DNA of 64,000 bases from Photobacterium marinum (GTDB taxonomy: Bacteria; Pseudomonadota; Gammaproteobacteria; Enterobacterales; Vibrionaceae), in contig NZ_AMZO01000033.1 in the NCBI RefSeq assembly GCF_000331515.1, positions 154,812 to 218,811 on the forward strand, written 5' to 3'. Below are positions 43,134 through 52,459 of this stretch, piece after piece (position 1 is the stretch's first letter; each line of letters begins with the position of its first letter). Made by a program: the position numbers and the translations under genes. The notes under the pieces were generated by a model, which ran no database searches, was not told where the DNA came from, and saw only the letters and a list, made by a program, of their open reading frames with translations.

Positions 43134-44849
43134 ATGCACTTTAAATATTCTGTTTTAGCAGCGTCAATGGCGGCGGTTCTATCTGTAACTGGTTGTAATG
43201 GTAGCTCATCAGGCAACAACACATCCACCGATGGTAACAAACAACCTGCAACTCTGACGCAAGGCAAGTTCATTGATGCTCCGGTTGAAGGGCTATACTA
43301 CGTTACCAAGCCAAGCGGTAAATCAGGTTATACTAATCACGAAGGTACCTACGATCTGGCTGAGGGCGATACCATCACCTTCTACCTAGGTGGAGAACAC
43401 GGCCTGCGTATCGGCAGCACGTCTGCCCGCGCGATCACCTCACCATTTGAAGCGACCGGCAATTACCAGAAGGCCCTTAATCTTGCCCGTATTTTGCAGA
43501 GCATGGACAATGCAGATGACGGTGCCATCACCTTGCCAGACAGCATCAAGGCCCCAGGAGCGGCAATGTTAGCCGCCCTGAACGAAGTTCAGTTACATGA
43601 CATGGCTTCCGCAACGGATCTGAAAAAAGAGCTGAATATCAGTGACTGGGTTTCAGAAGACAAAACACTGGCACACCTGAACAACTCACTTAAAGGCCTG
43701 GAACGTGGCAGCAAAGAAGTACTCACTGACTGGCAGCGCGGTTCCGGCAAACTATTCCGCTACATTGATACAACGCTAACCGCTCAAAATAGCCCAACTA
43801 GTGAACCTTCACTATATGTTCAGGCTGATAAGACACTGGCTCCTGAGTTGTTCGAAGCAACGCGTGGTATGTCACACTTAACCTTCCGCTTTGATAAAGA
43901 GCACTTAGCTGTGCTGAAGGGCTCCAACGACTCAACACTCAGCGAGTCATATGCAAAGTACTACCTCACCTGTAAAGCAGGTAATGCCAGCAATATATTC
44001 ACCCATCGTGAATCCGGTTTCCATGAATGTAATAGCACGCAAATGGTTACAACTGATAACCAATTTAACCTTGGTAATACCTTTGCCTACAACCTGCTAT
44101 CACCAGAAGAAGTACAAACTAAAGACGCACAATACCCTTGGGATCTACTTGGATTCGAAGGCGTTTTTAGCTGCATTGCTAACAGCAGCTGTTCCGAAGC
44201 ATCAATGACAGGCTTTGAAATTGTTGAAGAAGATGACAGTGAAGAGCAAGATGGCTCAGCACTGCAGCGAAACGTTAATTCCAACAGCTATGATGCTGTC
44301 ACCGGCATTTTCACAACCGTAACGAAGAAAACGATCTTGTCAGGCATGCACAAAGGTCGAGTTTCAGAATCTCTGACCTTTATGTACCCAATCGACGACG
44401 CTGAAGCCGAACGCTATGTTGAATTCACAGGAACCTGGAAAGCTATCGAGACCCTCCCAGGTTGTGATGAAGTCGCTGAGTCGACTTACGTCTTTAATGA
44501 CAAAGGCGCAACAGTAAGTGGAGCAAGGTTTTATGGTGACTGTGCGGTGATGACAGTTATTGCTGAGCCCCTATCCATAAGTTATCAGGAGCTATCAGAC
44601 ATGGACTTCTGGTGGTTTACCACCAACGGCAACGGTAATGATGCTAAAGCGACACTGACCCAGTTGAACACCACTGTTCGCTGGTGTGATGATGACAATT
44701 ACCAGCCAGGCAAAGCTTGCACAAACATCAAGTACAACCGCTGGGAATACGCGCCGGCAGGTAAGAACTGGGACGAAGGTGTACTGCATCGTCGCACCCT
44801 GGATAGCAATGGTAACGTGGTATCAACCATTTCTTTCCAGAAGCAGTAA
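43134..44849 (+). CDS. Large uncharacterised lipoprotein
   Basis: 571 residues from ATG 43134 (MHFKYSVLAASMAAVL), chosen because AGGAAA lies just upstream; an ATG ten codons earlier has no ribosome site. The lipobox is SVTGC, followed by a Ser/Asn/Gly linker (NGSSSGNNTSTDGN). Residues about 45-100 contain FIDAPVEGLYYVTKPSGKSG and YDLAEGDTITFYLGG, a small beta domain common in marine gammaproteobacterial surface lipoproteins. The rest is Cys-containing and acidic with no family I recognise. Codon use is less GC-rich than its neighbours. Monocistronic with its own terminator. Confidence 0.8.
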   Translation: MHFKYSVLAASMAAVLSVTGCNGSSSGNNTSTDGNKQPATLTQGKFIDAPVEGLYYVTKPSGKSGYTNHEGTYDLAEGDTITFYLGGEHGLRIGSTSARAITSPFEATGNYQKALNLARILQSMDNADDGAITLPDSIKAPGAAMLAALNEVQLHDMASATDLKKELNISDWVSEDKTLAHLNNSLKGLERGSKEVLTDWQRGSGKLFRYIDTTLTAQNSPTSEPSLYVQADKTLAPELFEATRGMSHLTFRFDKEHLAVLKGSNDSTLSESYAKYYLTCKAGNASNIFTHRESGFHECNSTQMVTTDNQFNLGNTFAYNLLSPEEVQTKDAQYPWDLLGFEGVFSCIANSSCSEASMTGFEIVEEDDSEEQDGSALQRNVNSNSYDAVTGIFTTVTKKTILSGMHKGRVSESLTFMYPIDDAEAERYVEFTGTWKAIETLPGCDEVAESTYVFNDKGATVSGARFYGDCAVMTVIAEPLSISYQELSDMDFWWFTTNGNGNDAKATLTQLNTTVRWCDDDNYQPGKACTNIKYNRWEYAPAGKNWDEGVLHRRTLDSNGNVVSTISFQKQ

Positions 44850-44852
44850 AAC

Positions 44853-44876
44853 AAAGGCGGCCAATCGGCCGCCTTT
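44853..44876. terminator. Terminator between the lipoprotein gene and the ABC operon
   Basis: AAAGGCGGCC, loop AATC, GGCCGCCTTT: perfect 10-bp stem in a convergent gap. Confidence 0.85.
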
Positions 44877-44915
44877 CCATTTCTAACTCTTACCTTCCGT
44901 TTGGGTAACTCGTCC

Positions 44916-45857
44916 CTAGCCCTTATAAATCTTCGGGTTAAAGACATCACGTAGCCAGTCACCCAGCAGGTTGATAACCAGCACCAGAGCCACCAGCACC
45001 AGACCTGGGAAAGCGGTGATCCACCAGGAACCGGAGAATATATAGTTAAAGCCGATACTGATCAGTGAGCCCAGTGATGGCTGATCGACCGGCAAACCAA
45101 GGCCGAGGAAGGACAACGCCGCTTCCGACATAATAGCGTTCGCCACCTGTACGGTTGAAATCACCAAAATCGGAGACAAACAGTTGGGCAGGATATGGCG
45201 GAACATTACCCGCGGAGCCTTAAAGCCCATCACCCTTGCCGCTTCCACATACTCTTTCTTCTTCTCAGCCAGCACCGATGCCCGCACGGTTCGTGCATAC
45301 TGCGGCCATTCGGCAATACCGATGATCACCACCAGCATCACCACCGCATACTGGGCATAAAGCTCCGACCCCAAAGCTGTGCGGAAAATCGCCGAGACAA
45401 TAATAGCCACCATCATGGTCGAGAACGACAACTGCACATCGGCAAAACGCATCAGGAAGCTGTCTACCCGGCCACCGAAGTAACCAGCACTCAGGCCGAT
45501 TACCACCCCGAGGATCAACTGCAGCCCTACCGCCAGCAAGCCGATTGTCAGTGACAAGCGCGAACCGTAAAGAATGGTCGAAAAAATGTCACGGCCCTGA
45601 TCATCCGTACCCAGCAAGAAGCGGCTGTCACCCTCTTCCATCCAGGACGGCGGCAGCTCCGAGTCCATAATATCGATGGTCGACAAATCATACGGATCAG
45701 TCGGAGATATCACCGGAGCCAGCAATGCTGAGACCAAAAACACCATAAAGACAGCGAAGCTGGCCATCGCCACTTTGTCTCTAAGGAAGTAATACAGAAA
45801 ATCTGATTTCTTAAAACGCTCCCAACGGCTCGGAGCGGCTACTGTCGTGTTACTCAT
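44916..45857 (-). CDS. Peptide-type ABC transporter permease (DppC/GsiD-like)
   Basis: 313 residues with six membrane segments and the permease coupling motif EAARVMGFKAPRVMFRHILPN (EAA loop). The N-terminal region (RDKVAMASFAVFMVFLVSALLAPVISPTDPYD) is the OppC/DppC type. It follows the companion permease by 3 bp and is the last gene of the importer operon. Confidence 0.92.
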   Translation of the reverse strand: MSNTTVAAPSRWERFKKSDFLYYFLRDKVAMASFAVFMVFLVSALLAPVISPTDPYDLSTIDIMDSELPPSWMEEGDSRFLLGTDDQGRDIFSTILYGSRLSLTIGLLAVGLQLILGVVIGLSAGYFGGRVDSFLMRFADVQLSFSTMMVAIIVSAIFRTALGSELYAQYAVVMLVVIIGIAEWPQYARTVRASVLAEKKKEYVEAARVMGFKAPRVMFRHILPNCLSPILVISTVQVANAIMSEAALSFLGLGLPVDQPSLGSLISIGFNYIFSGSWWITAFPGLVLVALVLVINLLGDWLRDVFNPKIYKG

Positions 45858-45860
45858 GAC

Positions 45861-46838
45861 TTACTCTCCTTTGCCAGTCAGGTTTACAGTCGGGTTAACC
45901 AGGCCATACATCAGGTCAACAATAGTATTGGTCACCACAAAAATCAGGCCGACAAAAATAACGTAAGCCGTGATCAACGGGGTATCAACACGGTTAATTG
46001 CTTCAAGGAACAGAAAGCCGGTTCCCGGCCACTGGAAAACAGTCTCGGTCAGAATGGTATAAGCCACCATGGTCCCAATCTGCACCCCACCGACCGTCAG
46101 CACCGGCAGCATGGTGTTTTTCAGAGCGTGGCGGTAATAAATCTTATTCATTGCCAACCCCTTGGCCTTGGCAAACTTGATGTATTCCGAGCTCAGCACT
46201 TCCAGCATTTCCGAGCGCACCAAACGGATAAACAACGGCAACATAATCGACGCCAGTGCAATACAAGGCAGCACTAAATGCTTGAGACCATCGAGGGTGA
46301 AAAAGCCCGACTCCCAACCGAGCAGGTTATAAGTCTCGCCCCGGCCATAAGAAGGCAGCCAGCCGAGCTCAATCGAGAATACATACATCAGCATGATCGC
46401 GGTCAGGAACACCGGAATAGAAATCCCAACACTACTGAAGGCCATCACGGTTTTGGTAAACAGGTTATTGGGGTGAATCGCACAATAAACCCCGAGCGGT
46501 ATCGACACGACAATAATGATCAGCGTTGCCCCGAATACCAGCTCTAATGTCGCCACCAGCTTGTCGAGGATCACGTCGACAGCCGGACGCTTGAAGAAAT
46601 AGGATGTTCCCAGATCCCCTTGTACCGCATTGCTAAGAAAACGGCCGTATTTTGTCAGAAACGGATCGTTCAGACCCAGCTCATCACGCAATTGTTGACG
46701 CTCTGCTTCTGATACCGACTGCCCCACCAGCTCACGCAATGGGTCACCCAGGTTATCCTGAATGGCAAACGCCACCAGACTGATCACAAACATCACTATC
46801 AGTGCCTGAAACAGGCGCTTGACCAGAAACGTAAACAT
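45861..46838 (-). CDS. Peptide-type ABC transporter permease (DppB/GsiC-like)
   Basis: 325 residues with six membrane segments and the EAA-type loop EYIKFAKAKGLAMNKIYYRHALKN. The N-terminus MFTFLVKRLFQALIVMFVISLVAF is typical of OppB/DppB. It pairs with the downstream permease and lies 86 bp after the binding-protein gene. Confidence 0.92.
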   Translation of the reverse strand: MFTFLVKRLFQALIVMFVISLVAFAIQDNLGDPLRELVGQSVSEAERQQLRDELGLNDPFLTKYGRFLSNAVQGDLGTSYFFKRPAVDVILDKLVATLELVFGATLIIIVVSIPLGVYCAIHPNNLFTKTVMAFSSVGISIPVFLTAIMLMYVFSIELGWLPSYGRGETYNLLGWESGFFTLDGLKHLVLPCIALASIMLPLFIRLVRSEMLEVLSSEYIKFAKAKGLAMNKIYYRHALKNTMLPVLTVGGVQIGTMVAYTILTETVFQWPGTGFLFLEAINRVDTPLITAYVIFVGLIFVVTNTIVDLMYGLVNPTVNLTGKGE

Positions 46839-46924
46839 TCCCTGCCCCTTTTATCTTCCTGAAAATCAGTGCCGGAGATTCCTCCGGCACTGAAGAGCCC
46901 AATTCTAAAACCAGGCTCAGTTCC

Positions 46925-48484
46925 TTATTTCTCTTTTACTACCAAATCGCCGAAGTACGGGAAGTTCATCGCGTTGACGATTGGCTTGATATCCAGCTTG
47001 TCGCTGGCACCCCATGCCAGGTTCTGCCAGTGCAGCGGTACAAAGGCAGCCTCGTTATACAGGGTGGCTTCCACTTGCTGCAGCATCTTGGCACGCTTGG
47101 CCGGATCGGTTTCGACATTCGACGCTTCGACCAGTTTGTCGACTTCCGGGTTCGAGTAGTGACCACAGTTATACTGGCCCTTACCGGTTTCTTCGTTACG
47201 GGTCATGGTCAGGAACTCAGAGAAATTCGCCGAATCTTCCGTATCCGAGTGCCAGCCAATCATCATCATGTCGGCAGCACAAACATCAAACTCAGGCCAG
47301 TACTGAGCCTTAGGCAATGTCTTCAAATCCACCTTGATGCCGATTTTCGACAGCATCGCCGCAGCAGCCTGCGCCACTTTGGCATCGTTTACATAACGGT
47401 TGTTCGGCGCCATCATCGTCAGGGTAAAGCCCTTCTCATAGCCGGCTTCTTTCATTAGCTGCTTGGCTTTTTTCAGATCATAACGCGGTACCAGCTCCTC
47501 GCTGTAACCAGAGTAGCCCGATGGTCCCTGCTGGCCGGCAGCCGTAGCAAAGCCCTTCATGATCTTCTTAACGATGCCTTCGTTATTGATGGCATGAACA
47601 ATTGCTTGGCGAACACGGACATCTTTCAGCGCTTCATTGCTGTTCTGGTTCATCTGGAAGGTAATGATACGAGTACCCGGCAACGTCACCAGATCGATAC
47701 CTTTTGCCTGCTTCACACGCTTGTGGTCGTTAGGTGCAACCGGAGCAATCATATCGACACCGCCGGACAGCAGTGCAGCTACCCGGGTTGCATCTTCTTT
47801 GATCGGCACCAGCGTCAGCTTGTCAACATTACCTTTAGAGCCCTTATCCCAGTAGTCTTTAAAGCGCTCAAATTCCACCTTCACGCCCTGCTCACGCGCC
47901 GTCACGATAAACGGACCGGTACCGGAAACATGGGTTGAGGCGTAAGAATTACCGTGCTTAACCAGCTCAGCCTTGTCTTTGCCGTCTGCTGTCTTGCCGG
48001 TATAGAACTTACTGTCCATCGGGAAAATGTAGGTCGCGGTCTGCAGTACCAGCGGATAAGGACCTTTGGAGATCAAATCAACCGTGTAATCATTAACTTT
48101 CTTCAGCTCGGTATACGGTTCGAAAATCGCCTTAAAATCCGGAGAGTCTTTCAGGCGCTTGAACGTCCAGACCACATCATCGGCAGTCATGGTATTGCCA
48201 GAATGGAACTTCACGCCTTTGCGTAGCTTAAAACGGAAGGTCTTATCATCAACACGCTCCCAGCTTGCAGCCAAACGCGGCTCAAAATCCAATTCCTGGG
48301 TGTAACGAACCAGCGGGTCAAAAACCATGTGAGACATTTGCAGCGTACCGCCAGACAGCTGCTCATGGGGATCAAGCGAGACCGGATCGGCATCATAAGC
48401 CACTTTGATATCGGCAGCGAGGGCACTAAAGCTCAGGCCCGCGGCCATTAAAGCGACTGCCAGCTTGGTCTTAACTGTTTTCAT
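46925..48484 (-). CDS. Peptide ABC transporter periplasmic substrate-binding protein
   Basis: 519 residues, SBP_bac_5 family (Opp/Dpp/Gsi). Signal peptide MKTVKTKLAVALMAAGLSFSALA is cut after ALA. The mature start DIKVAYDADPVSLDPHEQLSG is characteristic of dipeptide/glutathione binders. Cys residues occur in VCAADMM and YNCGHYS. The ligand could be peptides, glutathione or another solute; sequence alone does not decide. Confidence 0.92.
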   Translation of the reverse strand: MKTVKTKLAVALMAAGLSFSALAADIKVAYDADPVSLDPHEQLSGGTLQMSHMVFDPLVRYTQELDFEPRLAASWERVDDKTFRFKLRKGVKFHSGNTMTADDVVWTFKRLKDSPDFKAIFEPYTELKKVNDYTVDLISKGPYPLVLQTATYIFPMDSKFYTGKTADGKDKAELVKHGNSYASTHVSGTGPFIVTAREQGVKVEFERFKDYWDKGSKGNVDKLTLVPIKEDATRVAALLSGGVDMIAPVAPNDHKRVKQAKGIDLVTLPGTRIITFQMNQNSNEALKDVRVRQAIVHAINNEGIVKKIMKGFATAAGQQGPSGYSGYSEELVPRYDLKKAKQLMKEAGYEKGFTLTMMAPNNRYVNDAKVAQAAAAMLSKIGIKVDLKTLPKAQYWPEFDVCAADMMMIGWHSDTEDSANFSEFLTMTRNEETGKGQYNCGHYSNPEVDKLVEASNVETDPAKRAKMLQQVEATLYNEAAFVPLHWQNLAWGASDKLDIKPIVNAMNFPYFGDLVVKEK

Positions 48485-48560
48485 TGCATAGCTCCTTTAT
48501 GCGTCGGGAGATAACTCCCTGCTGTTGTGTTTGCTTGTTTTGGTTATTCGGATACCTCTC

Positions 48561-48611
48561 CCGGCCTTTTTCTTCAGGTAAAGCACATTACTTGAGCTAA
48601 AGAAAAACCGG
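48561..48611 (-). other. Inverted repeat between ATPase and binding-protein genes
   Basis: TTTTTCTT with flanking CCGG (48561-48574) and AAGAAAAACCGG (48600-48611) can pair around a 25-base loop in the operon's only long gap (130 bp). It may stabilise the abundant binding-protein mRNA or attenuate. Confidence 0.4.
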
Positions 48612-48614
48612 GGA

Positions 48615-50333
48615 TTAAGCTAACTTCAATCCTTCCTGGCTCATGCCTTTGAATTCAGGCATCAGCGAAATCAGTTGTTTGCTGTATTCATGCTGCGGCG
48701 CGGTGAACAGCTGCTCGGTCGGAGCCACCTCCAGCAAGGTTCCCATCTGCATCACCCCAATACGGTCACACATCTGGCGGATCACAGGCAGGTCATGGCT
48801 GATAAACAACATGGTCAGGTTCAGCTCATCCTGCAGATCTTTCAGCAGGTTCAGGATTTGCGCCTGAACCGATACATCAAGCGCTGATGTCGGCTCATCA
48901 CAAATCAGCAAGCGGGGGCGGGTCGCCAGGGCGCGAGCAATCGAAATACGCTGGCGCTGACCACCGGAAAATTCATGTGGATACTTCACCCCGGAAGCCC
49001 GGCCTAAACCGACATGATCCAGCAAGTCTCCCACGATTTGGCGGGTCTGGGCTTCGTTATCGGTCAGCTTGTGGAAACGGATCGGCTCTGCAATGATGTC
49101 AGCGATTTTCATCCGCGGGTTCATTGATGAGTAAGGATTCTGGAACACCATCTGCATCTGGCGGCGCAGCGGTCGGCGCTCAGCCTCATTCTTGAGAGCA
49201 GTCAGGTCGATACCCTCGAATACCACCTGACCGGAATCCGGTGGATAAAGGCCGGCGATCACCCGGGCAATAGTCGACTTACCGGAGCCGGACTCACCCA
49301 CCAGGCCAAAGGTTTCACCTTCGTAAATTTCAAAGCTGACATGATTCGACGCCTGGACGTATTCGCGGCGGCTCTCAAAAAACGAATCTTTAGTGACAAA
49401 GCGCAGATTGACATCTTTGACCTGCAACAATGCCCCGGAATAACTGCGCTGATCTTCACTCTGCCCCAGCCAGTGATTTTTCACATCCAGCTGAGTCATT
49501 TCCTGAGCTTCCTCAATATAACTCACCAGCGGGAACCGCTTGAGCTTAATATCGGAGCGGGGAACGGCAGAAATCAGGCTCTGGGTGTAAGGGTGATCGG
49601 GATGGCTCAGTACCTTTTGGGTCGGACCGATTTCAACCAGATCACCACGGTACATCACCGCCACACGATCGGTGACGTTAGAAACCACCCCCATGTCGTG
49701 GGTGACCAGCATACAGCCGACGTTTTTCTGGACACACAAATCACGGATAAGATTGAGGATTTGATCCTGAATAGACACATCCAGTGCAGTTGTCGGCTCA
49801 TCGGCGATGATGAGATCCGGCTCACCAGCCAGGGCAATCGCAATCACCACCCGCTGGCGCATACCACCGGAAAACTGGTGTGGATACTGCCTGATACGTA
49901 CTTTGGGCTGAGGAATACCGACCTGCTCCATCAAGCTAAGGGCACGGTTAAAAGCCTCTTCTTTGCTGACCCCGAGGTTGGTGATGATGGTCTCAGTCAA
50001 CTGCTGCTCAACAGTAAACAGCGGATTAAGTGAGGTCATCGGATCCTGGAAAATAAAACCGATTTTCGATCCGCGGACCTTTCTCATCTGCTCCGGCGAA
50101 AGGCCGGAAATTTGCTCGCCGTCGAGATACACATCACCGCTGGCAATCCGCCCCGGCGGACTCAGCAGATCAATAACCGCGTTCCCAACGGTTGATTTAC
50201 CGGCGCCGGACTCACCAACGACGCCGACTATTTCGCCGCGCTCGATCGAGAACGACAGCGATTTCACCGCAGCGTGTACCCCATGACGAGACGGGTATTC
50301 GATGCGGAGATTTTTCACTTCTAATAATGCCAT
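48615..50333 (-). CDS. Peptide ABC transporter dual ATPase (GsiA-like fusion)
   Basis: 572 residues with two ABC domains in one chain. Domain 1 has GESGAGKSTV, LSGGMRQRV-type FSGGMRQRVVIA and LIIADEPTTALD; domain 2 has GESGSGKSTIARV, FSGGQRQRISIA and LLICDEPTSALD. Both catalytic sites look intact. This DppD-DppF fusion is the GsiA layout (623 residues in E. coli). First gene of ATPase-binding protein-permease-permease, the same order as gsiABCD. Confidence 0.93.
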   Translation of the reverse strand: MALLEVKNLRIEYPSRHGVHAAVKSLSFSIERGEIVGVVGESGAGKSTVGNAVIDLLSPPGRIASGDVYLDGEQISGLSPEQMRKVRGSKIGFIFQDPMTSLNPLFTVEQQLTETIITNLGVSKEEAFNRALSLMEQVGIPQPKVRIRQYPHQFSGGMRQRVVIAIALAGEPDLIIADEPTTALDVSIQDQILNLIRDLCVQKNVGCMLVTHDMGVVSNVTDRVAVMYRGDLVEIGPTQKVLSHPDHPYTQSLISAVPRSDIKLKRFPLVSYIEEAQEMTQLDVKNHWLGQSEDQRSYSGALLQVKDVNLRFVTKDSFFESRREYVQASNHVSFEIYEGETFGLVGESGSGKSTIARVIAGLYPPDSGQVVFEGIDLTALKNEAERRPLRRQMQMVFQNPYSSMNPRMKIADIIAEPIRFHKLTDNEAQTRQIVGDLLDHVGLGRASGVKYPHEFSGGQRQRISIARALATRPRLLICDEPTSALDVSVQAQILNLLKDLQDELNLTMLFISHDLPVIRQMCDRIGVMQMGTLLEVAPTEQLFTAPQHEYSKQLISLMPEFKGMSQEGLKLA

Positions 50334-51020
50334 TACCAGACCCCAACTGCTTGGCAGTGTTCTGCCCTGTCTGAAAACTGAATCCTTTCATAATCAGCAT
50401 AATTTGCTGAATAAATGTTCAGCACACAATCTGTCAAATATTTCACACAAAATCAACAAAATAAAGTAAAAAACCAGAAAACCGAATAAAACTCGAATAA
50501 ACAGTCATAAAGCAGAACGCATAACAAAGCACACCAAACGGAACTTCGAATGCAAAACTGGCTATAAGTATTAGCCAGGCCGGAACAACACGCTATAAAA
50601 ATGGTTATAAGTTATTATTCCAAAAGTGATGAGCTCGCATAAATAGTCAAAACACCCAGAACTCACATTAACATTTGATAAACAAAGCTCGGTGATAAAT
50701 CAAATCTACAGTTTGATCGGTTGGACTATAGCGATATTTACCAAACAGAAATCTAAATTTAGGTACATCTTGCAGTGAATAACACTAACAAAATTAATGG
50801 GTGTCATTGGCAGTTCGCTGAGACTGGTAGATTGGGGTTCGGTGGAAAAACCTGAGCATCCGGATTGGCATTAAAAACAGCAGAAAGAAGATAGAAATGG
50901 CATTGAAAATACATTAACAGCCGCGAAAACACTGTAAATCTATAAAGTTATAAAATCCGCAGATAGAAGAAAGAAGGGAAAGAACAGGCATAAAAAAACC
51001 AGCTCGAAAGCCAGGGGGTC
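50334..51020. other. Gene-poor AT-rich region upstream of the ABC operon
   Basis: About 690 bases with no credible coding frame. It must contain the promoter of the minus-strand ABC importer near 50334-50600, where the sequence is rich in A and T. The right end borders the decayed tRNA unit. No known small RNA is recognised. Confidence 0.55.
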
Positions 51021-51026
51021 ATGTAG

Positions 51027-51099
51027 TGGTCGGCGAAAGGGATTCGAACGGGGCGGCCTTCCGCACCCGGCCTGATGCACTTCCTTACCAGTTTGCAGG
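51027..51099 (-). pseudogene. Decayed tRNA-Pro pseudogene
   Basis: On the minus strand the 3' end (CGCCGACCACTACAT), the T arm GTTCGAATCCCTTT and parts of the D arm match the intact tRNA-Pro copies, but the anticodon region and 5' half are scrambled: the acceptor and anticodon stems no longer pair. Downstream, the terminator hairpin is also duplicated and damaged (50992-51018). Confidence 0.8.
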
Positions 51100-51102
51100 C
51101 AT

Positions 51103-51132
51103 AAAAAAACCCTAGCTCGAAAGCTAGGGTTT
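51103..51132 (-). terminator. Terminator of the tRNA operon
   Basis: AAACCCTAGCT, loop TTCG, AGCTAGGGTTT on the minus strand, then TTTT. It immediately follows the last intact tRNA-Pro. Confidence 0.92.
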
Positions 51133-51139
51133 CATGTAG

Positions 51140-51216
<77 letters not shown>

Positions 51217-51251
51217 ACTTGTTGCTTCGGCGTACCGAAGTCTTTAAATAA

Positions 51252-51328
51252 TGGGGTGGCTAACGAGATTCGAACTCGCGACAACCGGAATCACAATCCG
51301 GGACTCTACCAACTGAGCTATAGCCACC
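51252..51328 (-). tRNA. tRNA-His(GUG), copy 2
   Basis: 77 nt including the encoded G-1 opposite C73 that marks tRNA-His. Anticodon loop TTGTGAT gives GUG, and CCA is encoded. Same sequence as the copy at 51474-51550. Confidence 0.96.
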
Positions 51329-51336
51329 ATTGTTAG

Positions 51337-51413
<77 letters not shown>

Positions 51414-51473
51414 ACAAATTCTGTTGAGGTTTTCACCCCGAGATACTGATATTATAATCAATACCCTAAAATA

Positions 51474-51550
51474 TGGGGTGGCTAACGAGATTCGAACTCG
51501 CGACAACCGGAATCACAATCCGGGACTCTACCAACTGAGCTATAGCCACC
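51474..51550 (-). tRNA. tRNA-His(GUG), copy 1
   Basis: 77 nt with G-1, C73 and encoded CCA; anticodon GUG. Second gene of the tRNA operon. Confidence 0.96.
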
Positions 51551-51590
51551 AAAATATATTGCCTGCCGACATTGTTCCATGTTTCCGGAA

Positions 51591-51667
<77 letters not shown>

Positions 51668-51689
51668 TTCGCCCTATCGGCGGAGGTGA

Positions 51690-51742
51690 ATATTACGGAT
51701 CACACTGCCCCTCGTAAAGTCTTTTTTTTAATTTTTTTCTCG
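51690..51742 (-). promoter_or_regulatory. tRNA operon promoter with UP-like A tracts
   Basis: On the minus strand: TTTACG (51713-51718), 17-bp spacer, TAATAT (51690-51695). Directly upstream of the -35 are two phased A/T tracts (51720-51742) that resemble a UP element, as in strong stable-RNA promoters. Confidence 0.65.
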
Positions 51743-51957
51743 TTCGCTGCAAATATAGGCAAATATCTGTTGATTAGTATCATACAAATACAGCCACCTA
51801 GTTTATCACTGCTAACTTAGCGGATATAATCACTTTGTTTTTACAATTTAAACATTCTGTAAATATTCACTGCCTTGTCTCAACAGTTACATAAATAACA
51901 ACGCAAACCGATGACTGTGGCAATCGCATTAACATCTGGAAGTGTAAGGTGAGCTCA
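51743..51957. other. Intergenic region between tRNA operon and cytochrome c5
   Basis: About 215 bp, AT-rich, between divergent transcription units. The cytochrome promoter should lie here; no clear element is recognised. Confidence 0.4.
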
Positions 51958-52368
51958 ATGGAACTATCTCTTCGACAACTTATGGTAGCCGCGGTAGCAG
52001 CAATGACGTTTGCCGGCTCCGCCATGGCCGCTGATATGTCAGACGAAGCTATTGCAGAAAGAATCAAACCTGTCGGCTCGGTCTACCTCGAAGGCGATGC
52101 CCCGGCAACAGCCGCTGTAGCAACAGGCCCTCGCAGTGGTGATACCGTTTATAACACCTTTTGTTCCGCCTGCCATGGTGCCGGCGTGATGGGCGCACCG
52201 AAAATTGGTAATGCCGGAGACTGGGCACCGCGTATCGCGCAAGGTAAAGATATTATGACCGACCACGCCATCAACGGCTTTAACGCCATGCCAGCCAAGG
52301 GCTCATGTATGGACTGTAGCGATGATGAAATCATTGCTGCGATCGATCATATGATTGAAGGGCTGTAA
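51958..52368 (+). CDS. Cytochrome c5 family protein
   Basis: 136 residues from ATG 51958 (MELSLRQLMVAAVAAMTFAGSAMA), with a signal peptide cut after AMA. The haem motif CSACH is at residues 69-73 with a probable axial Met in NAMPAKG, and CMDC (117-120) forms the extra disulfide typical of cytochrome c5. TAAGGT precedes the start. Periplasmic electron carrier. Monocistronic, convergent with rep. Confidence 0.93.
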   Translation: MELSLRQLMVAAVAAMTFAGSAMAADMSDEAIAERIKPVGSVYLEGDAPATAAVATGPRSGDTVYNTFCSACHGAGVMGAPKIGNAGDWAPRIAQGKDIMTDHAINGFNAMPAKGSCMDCSDDEIIAAIDHMIEGL

Positions 52369-52385
52369 GCGAGAAAAACTAAACT

Positions 52386-52417
52386 AAAGGGGTGATGCCA
52401 ACGCATCACCCCTTTTA
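52386..52417. terminator. Terminator between cytochrome c5 and rep
   Basis: AAAGGGGTGATGC, loop CAAC, GCATCACCCCTTT, then T; a 13-bp perfect stem in a convergent gap. Confidence 0.9.
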
Positions 52418-52459
52418 TGTATTTAAAACTCGTGCCTCATCTCTCTCGGTACTCTGTCA

